A DNA stretch of 64,000 nucleotides from Reticulitermes lucifugus (taxonomy: Eukaryota; Arthropoda; Insecta; Blattodea; Rhinotermitidae). Positions within the stretch are counted from its first letter, which is position 1. Each line of letters begins with the position of its first letter. The notes beneath the pieces are model-generated. The model was not told the origin of the DNA. It searched no databases and was given only the letters and a program-made list of their open reading frames with translations. The stretch spans positions 1-64,000 of the forward strand of contig JAKCWW010000055.1 in NCBI GenBank assembly GCA_026260175.1, read 5' to 3'. The position numbers and the translations under genes were made by a program. Shown piece after piece: positions 33,735-41,919 of the stretch.

Positions 33735-33967
33735 ACCCGTTCGACACCGGGTCAGTCCATGTGGGATTTGTGGTGGACAAAGTGACACTGGGACAGTAAT
33801 TCGGTTTTCGCCTTTCAATTTCATTCCACCGGTGCTCCATTACTTGAAAAATGAAAAAAAAAAACTGATCGTCTTTCTTTTCATCTTCATTACAAGGGTT
33901 GCACAATAAGCCTTAAGGCTGCGGTGCGTCCGTAGCTTCTGCCACGGGGCCCTTCTCCACAAAAAAA
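33735..33967 (+). mobile_element. SINE family B, 5' truncated
   Basis: It starts inside the B-box (CGTTCGACACCGGGTCAGTC) and continues CATGTGGGATTTGTGGTGGA, ACACTGGGACAG, CAATTTCATTCCACCGGTGC, an A-rich stretch and the 3' part AGGCTGCGGTGCGTCCG ending GGGGCCC. The body matches 25750-26006 closely and shows the full 3' region. Confidence 0.85.
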
Positions 33968-33974
33968 AGCCAAT

Positions 33975-34015
33975 CACCCTGAGGATGTAAACAATATATT
34001 TCTACAAAACGATGG
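33975..34015 (+). ncRNA. Hammerhead-like motif, partner of 33441-33483
   Basis: CTGAGGA (33979-33985), T, GTA-loop-TAC, then AAAACG where GAAACG is expected. Oriented outward relative to the left motif. Confidence 0.3.
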
Positions 34016-34199
34016 AACACACGATCCTACACAGTGTAATAATCCAGAAGAGTATCATTTGGACGTCTCAGGTAGCCTAAGTGTATCCATGAGCACATAC
34101 GGAATTCAACAACCTATTCGTGCTTGTACAGTTCCTCTTGGCATCTATAACTAACTAGCTCATGTATGCCTACTTTTGCACTTAAAAATTCAAATATTC

Positions 34200-34305
34200 T
34201 GGGTGTTACGCTGTGTCGTTGGGTAAATAGTTCTCGACGTTTCGAAGGCACTAAGATCCTCGTGAACGTCGGAAACAACCTACCACACGACAGAGCGTAA
34301 CGTCA
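34200..34305. mobile_element. Small foldback with CGACGTTTCG arms
   Basis: GTTACGCTGTGTCGTTGGGT near the left edge and the ACACGACAGAGCGTAAC at the right edge are reverse complements over about 20 bp. Inside them CGACGTTTCG faces GAACGTCGGA. The motifs' CTGANGA boxes are eroded. Confidence 0.55.
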
Positions 34306-34557
34306 AAAAGTACTTTAATCTTCAGCAACACCGCGAAAACCTCAAATCTCCCATACTTTTCCACTGTATTCTCATATTTTGCCCAAAATCTGGCTCGTTC
34401 AAAATATTATATTATCAGTATCAGATGCAAACTAATCGTTTAGCCCACCTAAGGATTTAGCGAAACTGAATGTGGTGTGATGACATTACGGAGAACTGCC
34501 GAGTATAATTTTATTGGCCTGCTGATGAAAAAGTCTGATACAGCATAGACGTAACTG

Positions 34558-34800
34558 ATATTCTGGACATTGTCCATCGCTTAAGGCTACAAAAGCCACA
34601 ATGTTTCGCAGAATGGATCTGTCTCCGTCTCAGATGGAAACGAAATAGGAGAACCTACACTCGTGGACCCTCTAGAAAAATCCGTCTCTTTCATTACCTC
34701 TCCCCTTTCCACCTAAGACGGACACATACACATTCTCCTAAAAAAACCTTTTTTTAGCCTGAGACGATGGACAGTGACCAAAACATCAATCACATCTATT
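34558..34800. mobile_element. Possible foldback with CTGAGAC-type motifs
   Basis: On the minus strand 34646-34600 reads CTGAGACGGAGACAGATCCA and then TTCTGCGAAACATTGTGG. On the plus strand 34759-34790 reads CTGAGACGATGGACAGTGAC and CAAAACATC. The two halves resemble hammerhead-bearing arms in layout but not in detailed core sequence. Confidence 0.3.
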
Positions 34801-35079
34801 ACAATAAACCAGCTTCAGAATTCTGGAAAGTCGCATGATATAATATGTGCGCGTTGCAACAACAATAAACACACTAACTGGCGACATAAAACTAAGGATA
34901 ACAAAAACGGGGTGTTTAATGCTGAATAAAGATGTGTTAGCCGCCTTGGGCCACAGTGGTGTTACTTAGTTCAGACTCTGTCCTGGTCTTGCAATGTTTA
35001 CTGGCAAACATTCGTACTTTAATAGATGAGATCTGCGCTCTTCTGGGATATTACGCAGCGTCGAGTGGTAATTCTGCCC

Positions 35080-35118
35080 GACGTTTCGAGACAACCTATA
35101 CGTTCCATCTTCAAAGGT
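35080..35118 (-). ncRNA. Hammerhead-like motif, left arm
   Basis: Minus strand: TTGAAGA, T, GGAA...TC-rich pairing region, GAAACGTC, GG. The first core base is T instead of C. ACGT is a palindromic two-base-pair helix III and GTC is the commonest hammerhead cleavage triplet. Confidence 0.35.
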
Positions 35119-35143
35119 CAAAAAGTCTTCTTGGACTTTTTGA

Positions 35144-35186
35144 CCTTTGAAGATAGGGCCGATAGATTGTCCCGAAACGTCGGTAC
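35144..35186 (+). ncRNA. Hammerhead-like motif, right arm
   Basis: TTGAAGA (35147-35153), T, AGGG-loop-TCCC, GAAA (35174-35177), CGTC, GG. As in the left arm, the first core C is T. The motif points outward, opposite to its partner. Confidence 0.35.
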
Positions 35187-35566
35187 AGAATTGCCACTTG
35201 ACGCTGCGTAATATCCCAGAAGAGCGCAGATCTCATCTACATCGCGGCGGAAGCCTGAAATCACGCTACGTACTTTAATAGTTAAATATATGGAATCCGA
35301 AACCGCGACGACCAAATTTCATCACCAGAGTCATTTTTCAGTTTAAAAAATCTCAGTACTTGGACAATAATTCATAACATAACATCTTGGCCGGATTTCC
35401 TTTCTGATCTTATACTAGTCAACCGCGTTACAATACAAGAAATTAGCCCACTGGAAATTCGCAAAGATGTGGCCAGCCTTCGACGCAAAGTTTCCTTGAA
35501 AGAAGTGTAGGCCTATGTGGTATCCGTCTGGAAGAAACGGTCCGATGTAGTATTAACAAAGATAAC

Positions 35567-35851
35567 AGTCTCCTGGGATATGATACCATGCCGACTGGTA
35601 ATTTTTACCGAGGTTTCGGAGGAGCTTGCTGCCTCCATCTTCACAGTAACCGAAAAATAACTTGCTACGAAAAATGGTCGCATTAAATAGTGAAGAAGCG
35701 GGTTGGGCGATAGTCGAAGCTAGCTCCTTTCCCATATAATGCAACAGACTCTCACGGCATCTTATTCTTTTCCGACTACCATGAAAAGGGAGGCAGTTAG
35801 TTCCTCCGAAACGTCTGTAATAAATTACCAGCCAACATGGCATCATATCCC
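35567..35851. mobile_element. Foldback element, second type, 7-bp flanking repeat
   Basis: The arms TCCTGGGATATGATACCATG through GGTTTCGGAGGAGCTTGCTG and CTCC are mirrored by GGGAGGCAGTTAGTTCCTCC, GAAACGTC and CATGGCATCATATCCC. AGATAAC occurs at 35560-35566 and 35852-35858. The left arm holds GTGAAGA, T, GGAGG-loop-CCTCC, GAAAC on the minus strand. The right holds ATGAAAAGGGAGG...CCTCC-GAAACGTC on the plus strand. Helix II is a perfect five base pairs, while the first core C is changed in both. About 130 bp of unrelated sequence lies between the arms. Confidence 0.75.
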
Positions 35852-35858
35852 AGATAAC

Positions 35859-36170
35859 CTTAACCTTCGTCAACAACGCTGTGAGACCTCAACTCGCACG
35901 CAGTGTGCATAGTCGACAAGTGGCAGAGTTTGGACTCTAGACCCAGCCTTCCACGCTCAACGCAATCTGCCGATTTCTTAATTAACAACAACATATGATT
36001 ACATTTCTCAACCATGTACTTTAACATACCGTGTGGCTTTGATATCGATTAACCCGATACAGACTCACCAACTCAATCCGTTTTTCACAAGTATCGTGTA
36101 TTTTCATCAGGCAAGTTTTGGTTCTACAGAACCGTAATCAGTAATGTCATATAATTTTTACAATGAATCC
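35859..36170. other. No feature recognised
   Basis: AT-rich spacer; nothing recognisable. Confidence 0.3.
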
Positions 36171-36181
36171 CATGCCAGTAT

Positions 36182-36469
36182 TTTTTTTCCTATGGTTCGG
36201 CAGCCCCTAGGAGGCCTAGACCTCCTCATTTTTTCGAGGTTTCACGATCACACTTTAAGACACACCACACTCGGTAGGACTCCTCTGGACGAGTGACCAG
36301 CCCGTCGCAGANNNNNNNNNNNNNNNNNNNNNNNNNNNNNNNNNNNNNNNNNNNNNNNNNNCACTCACAAGAGACAGACATCCATGCCCCCGGGGGGATT
36401 CGAACCCACAATCCCAGCAAGCGAGTGCCCGTAGACCCACGCCTTAGTCCGCGCGGCCACTGGGATCGG
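36182..36469 (-). mobile_element. SINE family C with target duplication and internal assembly gap
   Basis: Minus-strand head GCCGATCCCAGTGGCCGCGC, B-box TGTGGGTTCGAATCCCCCCG, body ATGTCTGTCTCTTGTGAGTG, gap, TCTGCGACGGGCTGGTCAC, GTCCTACCGAGTG and 3' end GGAGGTCTAGGCCTCCTAGG. CATGCCAGTAT (36171-36181) and CATGCTAGTGT (36470-36480) are the imperfect target duplication. Confidence 0.85.
36312..36361. other. Assembly gap, 50 N
   Basis: A run of exactly 50 N, probably a fixed-size placeholder. It falls at the point where the sister SINE at 15957 has a TG-rich stretch. Confidence 0.99.
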
Positions 36470-36480
36470 CATGCTAGTGT

Positions 36481-37540
36481 TAAGAGTATTAATATTAAAA
36501 GCAATAACAAGAAAAGCATAATTGAGTAATAATGATGTAATTACGCCAACCTAGATCCATGTTTATCTTTCTCATGCCGTTCTATCTACACTTATTTTAT
36601 ATTACTTTTCACTGTCTTTATAATGTTTCTTTAAAACTTGTTAAAAATTACTTGTCTTCAAAATATTAATGCTTAAACAATAGATAAATGTTAACTAATT
36701 TTTAAGACACAAATATAAAAGAGTTTAGAGGAACATTTACGAAGTAAAGATACAGCAAGATAAGAAAGACAGCAAACTTGGATCCAGGTAGGAACAATTA
36801 CAGAATTATTAAGTATGCTTTTAATTCTACTACTTTTAATACTAAGACGACAGCTTACTTCCCAGTCTCTCACAACGCATTTACAAAATCTCTTTGCTAG
36901 TCTACGATGTTTCACCAATGCAGTCGAAAAAGCATTGACAAATAAACCAAAATTTAACCAACCGATTCTTAACAATTCGCTAAGTACTTGCTGCCTGTTA
37001 CCTTCTAACATCTGCCATCGTTTCTAAGCTTCTTCATATGGCACAGCTACCCTGTTGCACTGTAGTAAATTCAAACGTAGTGTGTCCTGTTATCAGAAAT
37101 ATCGTTTCCCAACTTCTCTACACTTGGCAGCACAATGATACGGTATATATTTCAATATTTCACAGCCCACCGGACAATAAAGTTCTAATGCACGTATACA
37201 AGCATAAACCATAAAAGACGTTCTTATTCTTCGCATATTTTTATGTTTTCAGTTCGTACAGATTTTTTCAGCATGCATCACATTGCAGTTAACAGAAAAA
37301 CTAAGCAGATTAGCGACAGTTTCTCACGAGTCATGGACTATGAAGAGTGGAGAAAATATAATATTACAATTAAGAACCGTGTTATGAAAGAGATGCAGTA
37401 CGTAACAAATATAAAGTTGTGTATTAAAATAAACTGTAAACCATTAGAAAGGAAACGAGCAAGTAAAAGTTACTTAAGTTCAGTATTTTAATATTATTTC
37501 ACACCACCATAAAATGGAACCAGGTTCGAGTAGTCCAAGA
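36481..37540. other. No gene recognised
   Basis: AT-rich, with frames on both strands over 36691-37027 that are antisense to each other, and an 82-codon lysine-rich frame at 37243-37491 (+) without a known domain. Confidence 0.35.
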
Positions 37541-37542
37541 AT

Positions 37543-37668
37543 GCTTGACCTCTGAAGATGGGACTGACAAGTTATCCCGAAATGTTGGTAACCATCAACC
37601 AAGCTACGCCGCGTCACATCCCAGAAGAGCGAAGGCCTCAACTACACCGTGGAGAAGTCTGAAATTTT
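37543..37668 (+). mobile_element. Right arm of an ALFWDITQRR-type foldback, 5' truncated
   Basis: TTGACCTCTGAAGATGGGAC, CCCGAAATGTTGGTAACCAT, CCCAGAAGAGCG and AACTACACCGTGGAGAAGTC match the right half of the 35026 element through to the TGAAAT end. It begins at the axis of the inverted repeat, as a 5'-truncated retro-insertion would. Confidence 0.7.
37545..37592 (+). ncRNA. Hammerhead-like motif with intact core
   Basis: CTGAAGA (37552-37558), T, GGGA-loop-TCCC (four base pairs), GAAA (37579-37582), TGTT, GGTAACC. All conserved core bases are present. Helix I can pair GGT with ACC, leaving one extra T on its 5' side, and an extra T follows A9. Confidence 0.45.
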
Positions 37669-38150
37669 CTTTCAGTCTTCAAAGAAATAAGAAAAGGAAA
37701 GATATGTGTTAATTTCTGATAAGGCACTCAGTAACTTTGCACTCCTCTGACAGACTTAGTGCAATTAATAAGGCTTCATGACGGCTTGCACTAACTAAAA
37801 TCGGAAACAAATACGTTCGGAATGATCTGCTACCGAGCTCGCCTACGTGACGATTAGAAACAAAATTCATCCGCGCCAGGAAGAATTATAATTACACGCT
37901 ACAAGAATTTCTGGTTTTATTGAAGCCAGACAGTATTACGGAGTTAATAGGTGACCGAGAAGCGAAATATTTAGTGTCGCTAAATATTGCGAACTCCCTC
38001 TGTAACTTGTAGCTAGTCGTGACGAAAAACTTTCGTTTATGAAATAACGTTATTTAATGTTAGATATAAAGTTTCTGACGATAGTTACACTGAATTGCCC
38101 AATGCAAAGTTCTCGAAAGTCCCTCACCTGCAGGCTTACCATTCGTTATA
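37669..38150. other. No gene recognised
   Basis: AT-rich, no repeat match. Confidence 0.35.
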
Positions 38151-38152
38151 AA

Positions 38153-38400
38153 AAAGTAAAAGTGTCCCTGTCCATGACACGGTGGCATACAGGGGGCTTA
38201 TACGTATGGCTCAACTTCATGCCCCGGCCGCTCTACCCCTGAAAAAGAACTCCAGTACTCATTTAACACAAGGCCGAGAGGGCCCCAGAGCAGGTCTGGA
38301 CGTTTCTGGAGAAAAAAAATTGCTTGCCCCTGTCGCGGTTCGAAACCCGGATAGGCCAGTCCGTAGTCTAGGCGCTATACCAACTACGCTATCACGGCTC
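38153..38400 (-). mobile_element. SINE family A, well preserved
   Basis: Minus-strand head GAGCCGTGATAGCGTAGTTG GTATAGCGCC (A-box), TATCCGGGTTTCGAACCGCG (B-box), then CAGACCTGCTCTGGGGCCC, GAGTACTGGAG, GCGGCCGGGGCATGAAG and 3' end CACCGTGTCATGGACAGGGA followed by TTTTACTTTT. A possible short duplication (AAAAAGTA) flanks it. Confidence 0.85.
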
Positions 38401-39400
38401 ATCCCACTAAAAAGTATATTTGTGAATTTTATATCTTGGGGCACAAAGCCTTAACATTCACTGTCCATTCTGTTATACCACGACATTCAATTCAATTAAA
38501 TTCAATTCAACACTTCCTATGTGAACTGCATTTGTTGCTCAAATAAATTCCATTAACTCCTATAACTGCTAGCACACGCCTCCTTGCACAAGGCCTTCCG
38601 TCCCTTCGCCCATCATCTCTATTTCGTTTCACATTTTACAACTTCAACAAGAGCCAGCATCGCCATAGCAACAAGAGACGTGAATGTTCCGATGTGGATA
38701 GCGAGTGAGACAGTAAACCGGGCCTAAGTCACAAGTAAGGATATACAAGTTACACACTTTGAACGCAGAGATGTTAAGTGCAGCACAGTAAACCCTGCTT
38801 CTAATGTAATATGAAAGATTCGAAAGCTTTTTAAGACCGACGTAAATAAAGCAGTAATGCTCTTATGGCAGGCAAAAACTGTAAAATGGATATTAGCGTG
38901 GTCTCTTTCAGAACGGGTTTCGGCGTTGAAGTGCGTACCGCTAAGTGAACCTGACGAATTGCATTCCACGCTCTTGTCTGTATGCTGGATTGCGTACAGT
39001 TTATACTGTATTAGCTACTAGCGGTTGAACGTCACTGGACCTATTTCTTAGCTTAAAATTTTGTTTTTCATTACATGTTTGAGCTTAAATTCAAGCAATC
39101 CTCAGCTGGACCATACATGATGTGGATCTACTAATTAAACTGTAAGTCCTTATTGCCTTACATCGTGCGTAAACCATAATGTGTCAAAATCTTTACATGA
39201 GGCAAACAAAACAGACGGCAGCAAAGCAGCAAGTAACACACTTAAAGCAGGCAAAACAGCCACGAACTATGGAAGGACCATTTAAAAAGCTAATGGACAA
39301 AACTACAAGGCTAACATGAGACTGATTTTACAAGTAAGATCCACCGACGTAACTCGTATGGTTAGCAAAGTTTACAGCAGTGTAAAACGTCTGACTACGC
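38401..39400. other. No gene recognised
   Basis: This includes an AATTC-rich run at about 38487-38515. No credible frames. Confidence 0.35.
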
Positions 39401-39404
39401 CTAA

Positions 39405-39700
39405 GGTCACTGTGAAGTACTCAGCATTCCTGCTTCGTATTTTACGGGTTCTGGGTTCGAATCTCGGCCCGGAAACCGTCTGTTCTGACCGACGTTTTAG
39501 TTACCTCCAGTTCCTCCAGGTAAAAGCTGAGACACTGCCTCAAGTTAGGCTACTAACCCTTCTTTCAATGTCTTCACAATTAATTATTCATCAACAATCC
39601 ATTCATTCGATCTTCTGTAAACTGAGTAAATGAGAATGCCGATGAATAAATCAGGAACGAATGCATAAACAAACAAGCAAACAAACAAACAAGTAATGAT
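39405..39700 (+). mobile_element. SINE-like relic and (CAAA)n run
   Basis: TTCTGGGTTCGAATCTCGGC (39450) is a good B-box, preceded by a poorly matching A-box region. About 160 bp of body follow, and a (CAAA)n run lies at 39667-39694. No other copy in this window confirms the family. Confidence 0.4.
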
Positions 39701-40175
39701 TTAGACATTATGCGAAAGAATTACGAACCTGATTGTGTATTTAAAATATTTTGCCTTAAAGGAAAAAAACTGGACGCGTAAACTGATCGAGCAAGTGTGT
39801 AGGATCCACAACAGCAGATCAAGTTTCCTCCTTGCATGGTAGCCATGCTTATCCCCAAAACCAAAGCTCATCATACACATGTCTGAGGTCTAGAATCTAC
39901 TGACATTCGTTCAAACATATATATCAACTTAATATTTTAGAGCAAAATGGCCAATTCTTACTTACATTCCAGAAATTTTGGATTAGGCGATTTTGAACAC
40001 ACAAAAGTTAGCCGTCTTCCTTGCCACAACCCAACAAACTGTCCATCTGTACATCAAGGTAAACAGTGGCGAATACTGATCCAGAGGTCAGGTCAAGCGG
40101 AAAGGGTGCAGAATGCCTTCTTTTATCCCCCCTCCGTCCCCCTCCAAAGGATTAGTCAACCATCCAGCATTGTCC
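39701..40175. other. No feature recognised
   Basis: No repeat match; the 77-codon frame at 39947-40180 (+) is unremarkable. Confidence 0.35.

Positions 40176-40208
<33 letters not shown>
40176..40208 (+). repeat. (AAT)n run at the 3' end of a LINE
   Basis: Eleven AAT units. On the minus strand this is the (ATT)n tail that follows the CATTAATAAACTAGAATTGA end of the adjoining LINE. Confidence 0.9.
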
Positions 40209-40880
40209 TCAATTCTAGTTTATTAATGTGCCGAGTCAACAGCCAGATGGCCAATTACNNAAACAGCACAACATACAAACACAAATAACAACGGACAATG
40301 AACAGGACACAAATGAAACAGACACAACCAAAACAAACAAAAAACAAACAAATAAAAGAACACTTAAATAATTAATTAGGACACCTTGTAATAATGTAGT
40401 AAAATAATATCACATCTGACTAAGTGTGAAAATTTGCCTTCTGAAGACATCCAATTGATTACAAACTGAATCTGCCGCAGTGGCACACCGGCCGGAGGGA
40501 CAATTTTTATAGGATGAACTAACATGAAACAAAGGAAAGTCTCGGAGTTTCCGAGTGGGAAATCGAGACTAATAATGTCCATGGTAGATGGACAAGATTT
40601 AGAGCCCAGAAAAACAATGACAAAAATTGCATAAAGATGATGTCTTCTCTTATGTAAAGTACGTAAATTGAGTACTTGAAGAGCATTAGCATAACTATAG
40701 CCATTATTGTCTGGGGAAAGGAATCGATTATAGCATAGAGCTACAAACTTCCTCTGAATGCGCTGGGGTTTTTTTTAGCATCAGTAGAGGTAATTGAATT
40801 CCACACTACGGATGCGTACTCTAATTTAGGTCTAACACGTGAAAAATATAAACTCAATAAACTATCAAGAGTCGAAAATG
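40209..40880 (-). mobile_element. Jockey/CR1-like LINE, 3' end
   Basis: On the minus strand from 40880: RPKLEYASVVWNSITSTDAK, NPERIQRKFVALCYNRFLSP, DNNGYSYANALQVLNLRTLH, KRRHHLYAIFVIVFLGSKSC, PSTMDIISLDFPL. This is the C-terminal region after the RT of a Jockey/CR1-type LINE. Frame shifts are few, so the copy is relatively young. It is 5' truncated near 40880. Clade is from memory of the motif LEYASVVWN. Two N bases lie at 40259-40260. Confidence 0.8.
40259..40260. other. Two ambiguous bases (N)
   Basis: A 2-base N within the LINE 3' region. Confidence 0.99.
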
Positions 40881-40975
40881 AAAAGGTAATAATAATAATA
40901 ATAAATTAAAATATGAGTGTGATTACACACAACTCTTTCACTATCGCAAAAGACAGAAATATAAAATGTTTAAGG

Positions 40976-41067
40976 TAAGATCTGCGCACTTCTGGGATTC
41001 TACGCTGCGTAAAATCCCAGAAGAGGGCAGATCTCATTTACATCGCGGCGGAAGCCTGAAATCACGC
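40976..41067 (+). mobile_element. 92-bp mini-foldback with exact 10-bp target duplication
   Basis: AGATCTGCGCACTTCTGGGA is mirrored by TCCCAGAAGAGGGCAGATCT around a short ACGCTGCGT centre. The right end, ATTTACATCGCGGCGGAAGC then CTGAAATCACGC, is the same as in the 35026 element. ATGTTTAAGG is repeated exactly at 40966-40975 and 41068-41077. The inner arms with the hammerhead-like motif are absent. Confidence 0.9.
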
Positions 41068-41238
41068 ATGTTTAAGGCAAAGTTCTTGGATATATTTCGA
41101 ATCACACCCTATCTTTCTGTATAAGCGAAATACTTCAGCTTCATTGTCATAAATACGCGATTTTGTTACTTCAGGACAGTTTATTTAAGCAACTCCTGGC
41201 TAAATAACTCGCGTTGTATCTAGTCGTAATAAACTGTT

Positions 41239-41548
41239 TGCAACAGGTAAAGCTATCCCATTACAGGCTCGCACAGGCCCTTAGGGCTCCAGGAGGTCGA
41301 GGCTCCCAGAATTTCTAGACAATCGGCACATGAAGGTGGTAAGGTTGTCAGCCCTACGCACTGGCCGCCTTTGCTCCTAGGAGATATCCGTGGTACTCAT
41401 TTCTGTTAGAGGCTGAGTCGCCCCAGGACCATAGTGCGGCCGGAAAGATGAAATCAATGAAAAACCCCAATGACCCCATCAGAAATTGAACCCGCGACCT
41501 TCCGGCTTGTAGCGCAGTGCCTCAACCAACTGCGCCACCGTATACCCC
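41239..41548 (-). mobile_element. tRNA-headed SINE, family D, intact, with exact 10-bp target duplication
   Basis: Minus-strand head GGTGGCGCAGTTGGTTGAGG (A-box), GGTCGCGGGTTCAATTTCTG (B-box), then a 230-bp body with GGCGACTCAGCCTCTAACAG and GGAGGTATCCTAGG-like blocks, ending at TAGCTTTACCTGTTGC. ATAAACTGTT is repeated at 41229-41238 and 41549-41558. 310 bp long. Confidence 0.88.
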
Positions 41549-41832
41549 ATAAACTGTTCGTACAATACTGTAACTACAACACAGAAATGAGTCAAATTAA
41601 CACTGGATCACATTTTTATGGTATCGGTCTGCAGTCTGAACACACATAAAAGAGAAACGGACGTGGTTAATCGGCTACAGACGTCGTATAATGGCCAGTG
41701 AGAAACAGTATAATGATTATAAGAAGCATTACGTAAATTTAAATGGTCGTGGTCTATTTTAAAGTACCCAAACTGGTGCGACTGTGAAATACCACCAGAA
41801 ATCAGACGGTCACAGCATGTTGGCCTTCTTAT
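41549..41832. other. No feature recognised
   Basis: Spacer between a SINE and a microsatellite. Confidence 0.3.
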
Positions 41833-41873
<41 letters not shown>

Positions 41874-41919
41874 GTGCGTGCGTGCGTGCGTGCGCGCGCG
41901 CGTGTGTGTGTGTGTGTGT
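41833..41919 (+). repeat. (TG)n / (CG)n compound microsatellite
   Basis: About 87 bp of alternating purine-pyrimidine: TG runs around GCGTGCGTGCGTGCGCGCGC. Strong Z-DNA-forming potential. Confidence 0.97.

Larger units (their letters stand above)
33393..34075. mobile_element. Foldback element split by a SINE, divergent hammerhead-like motifs
   Basis: The left arm (33393-33490) has TCCTGGGTTCTTTCCAACGT and TTCGGAAGAACATATTGCTT, then CACCTTCAGGGTGACC. The right arm (33975-34075) is its diverged reverse complement, starting AATCACCCTGAGGATG. A family B SINE lies between. The outer boundaries are approximate. Confidence 0.5.
35026..35268 (+). mobile_element. Foldback element, ALFWDITQRR-type, with exact 13-bp target duplication
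   Basis: The left arm (35026-35128) and right arm (35134-35245) are near-perfect inverted repeats: GAGATCTGCGCTCTTCTGGG, ACGCAGCGTC, GACGTTTCGAGACA and so on. The loop between them is only a few bases. The right end extends as TACATCGCGGCGGAAGCCTG and AAATCACGCTA. CGTACTTTAATAG is repeated exactly at 35013-35025 and 35269-35281. Each arm holds a hammerhead-like motif. Three overlapping open frames here share peptides such as ALLGYYAASSGNS because the arms are inverted copies; none is a gene. Confidence 0.92.
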
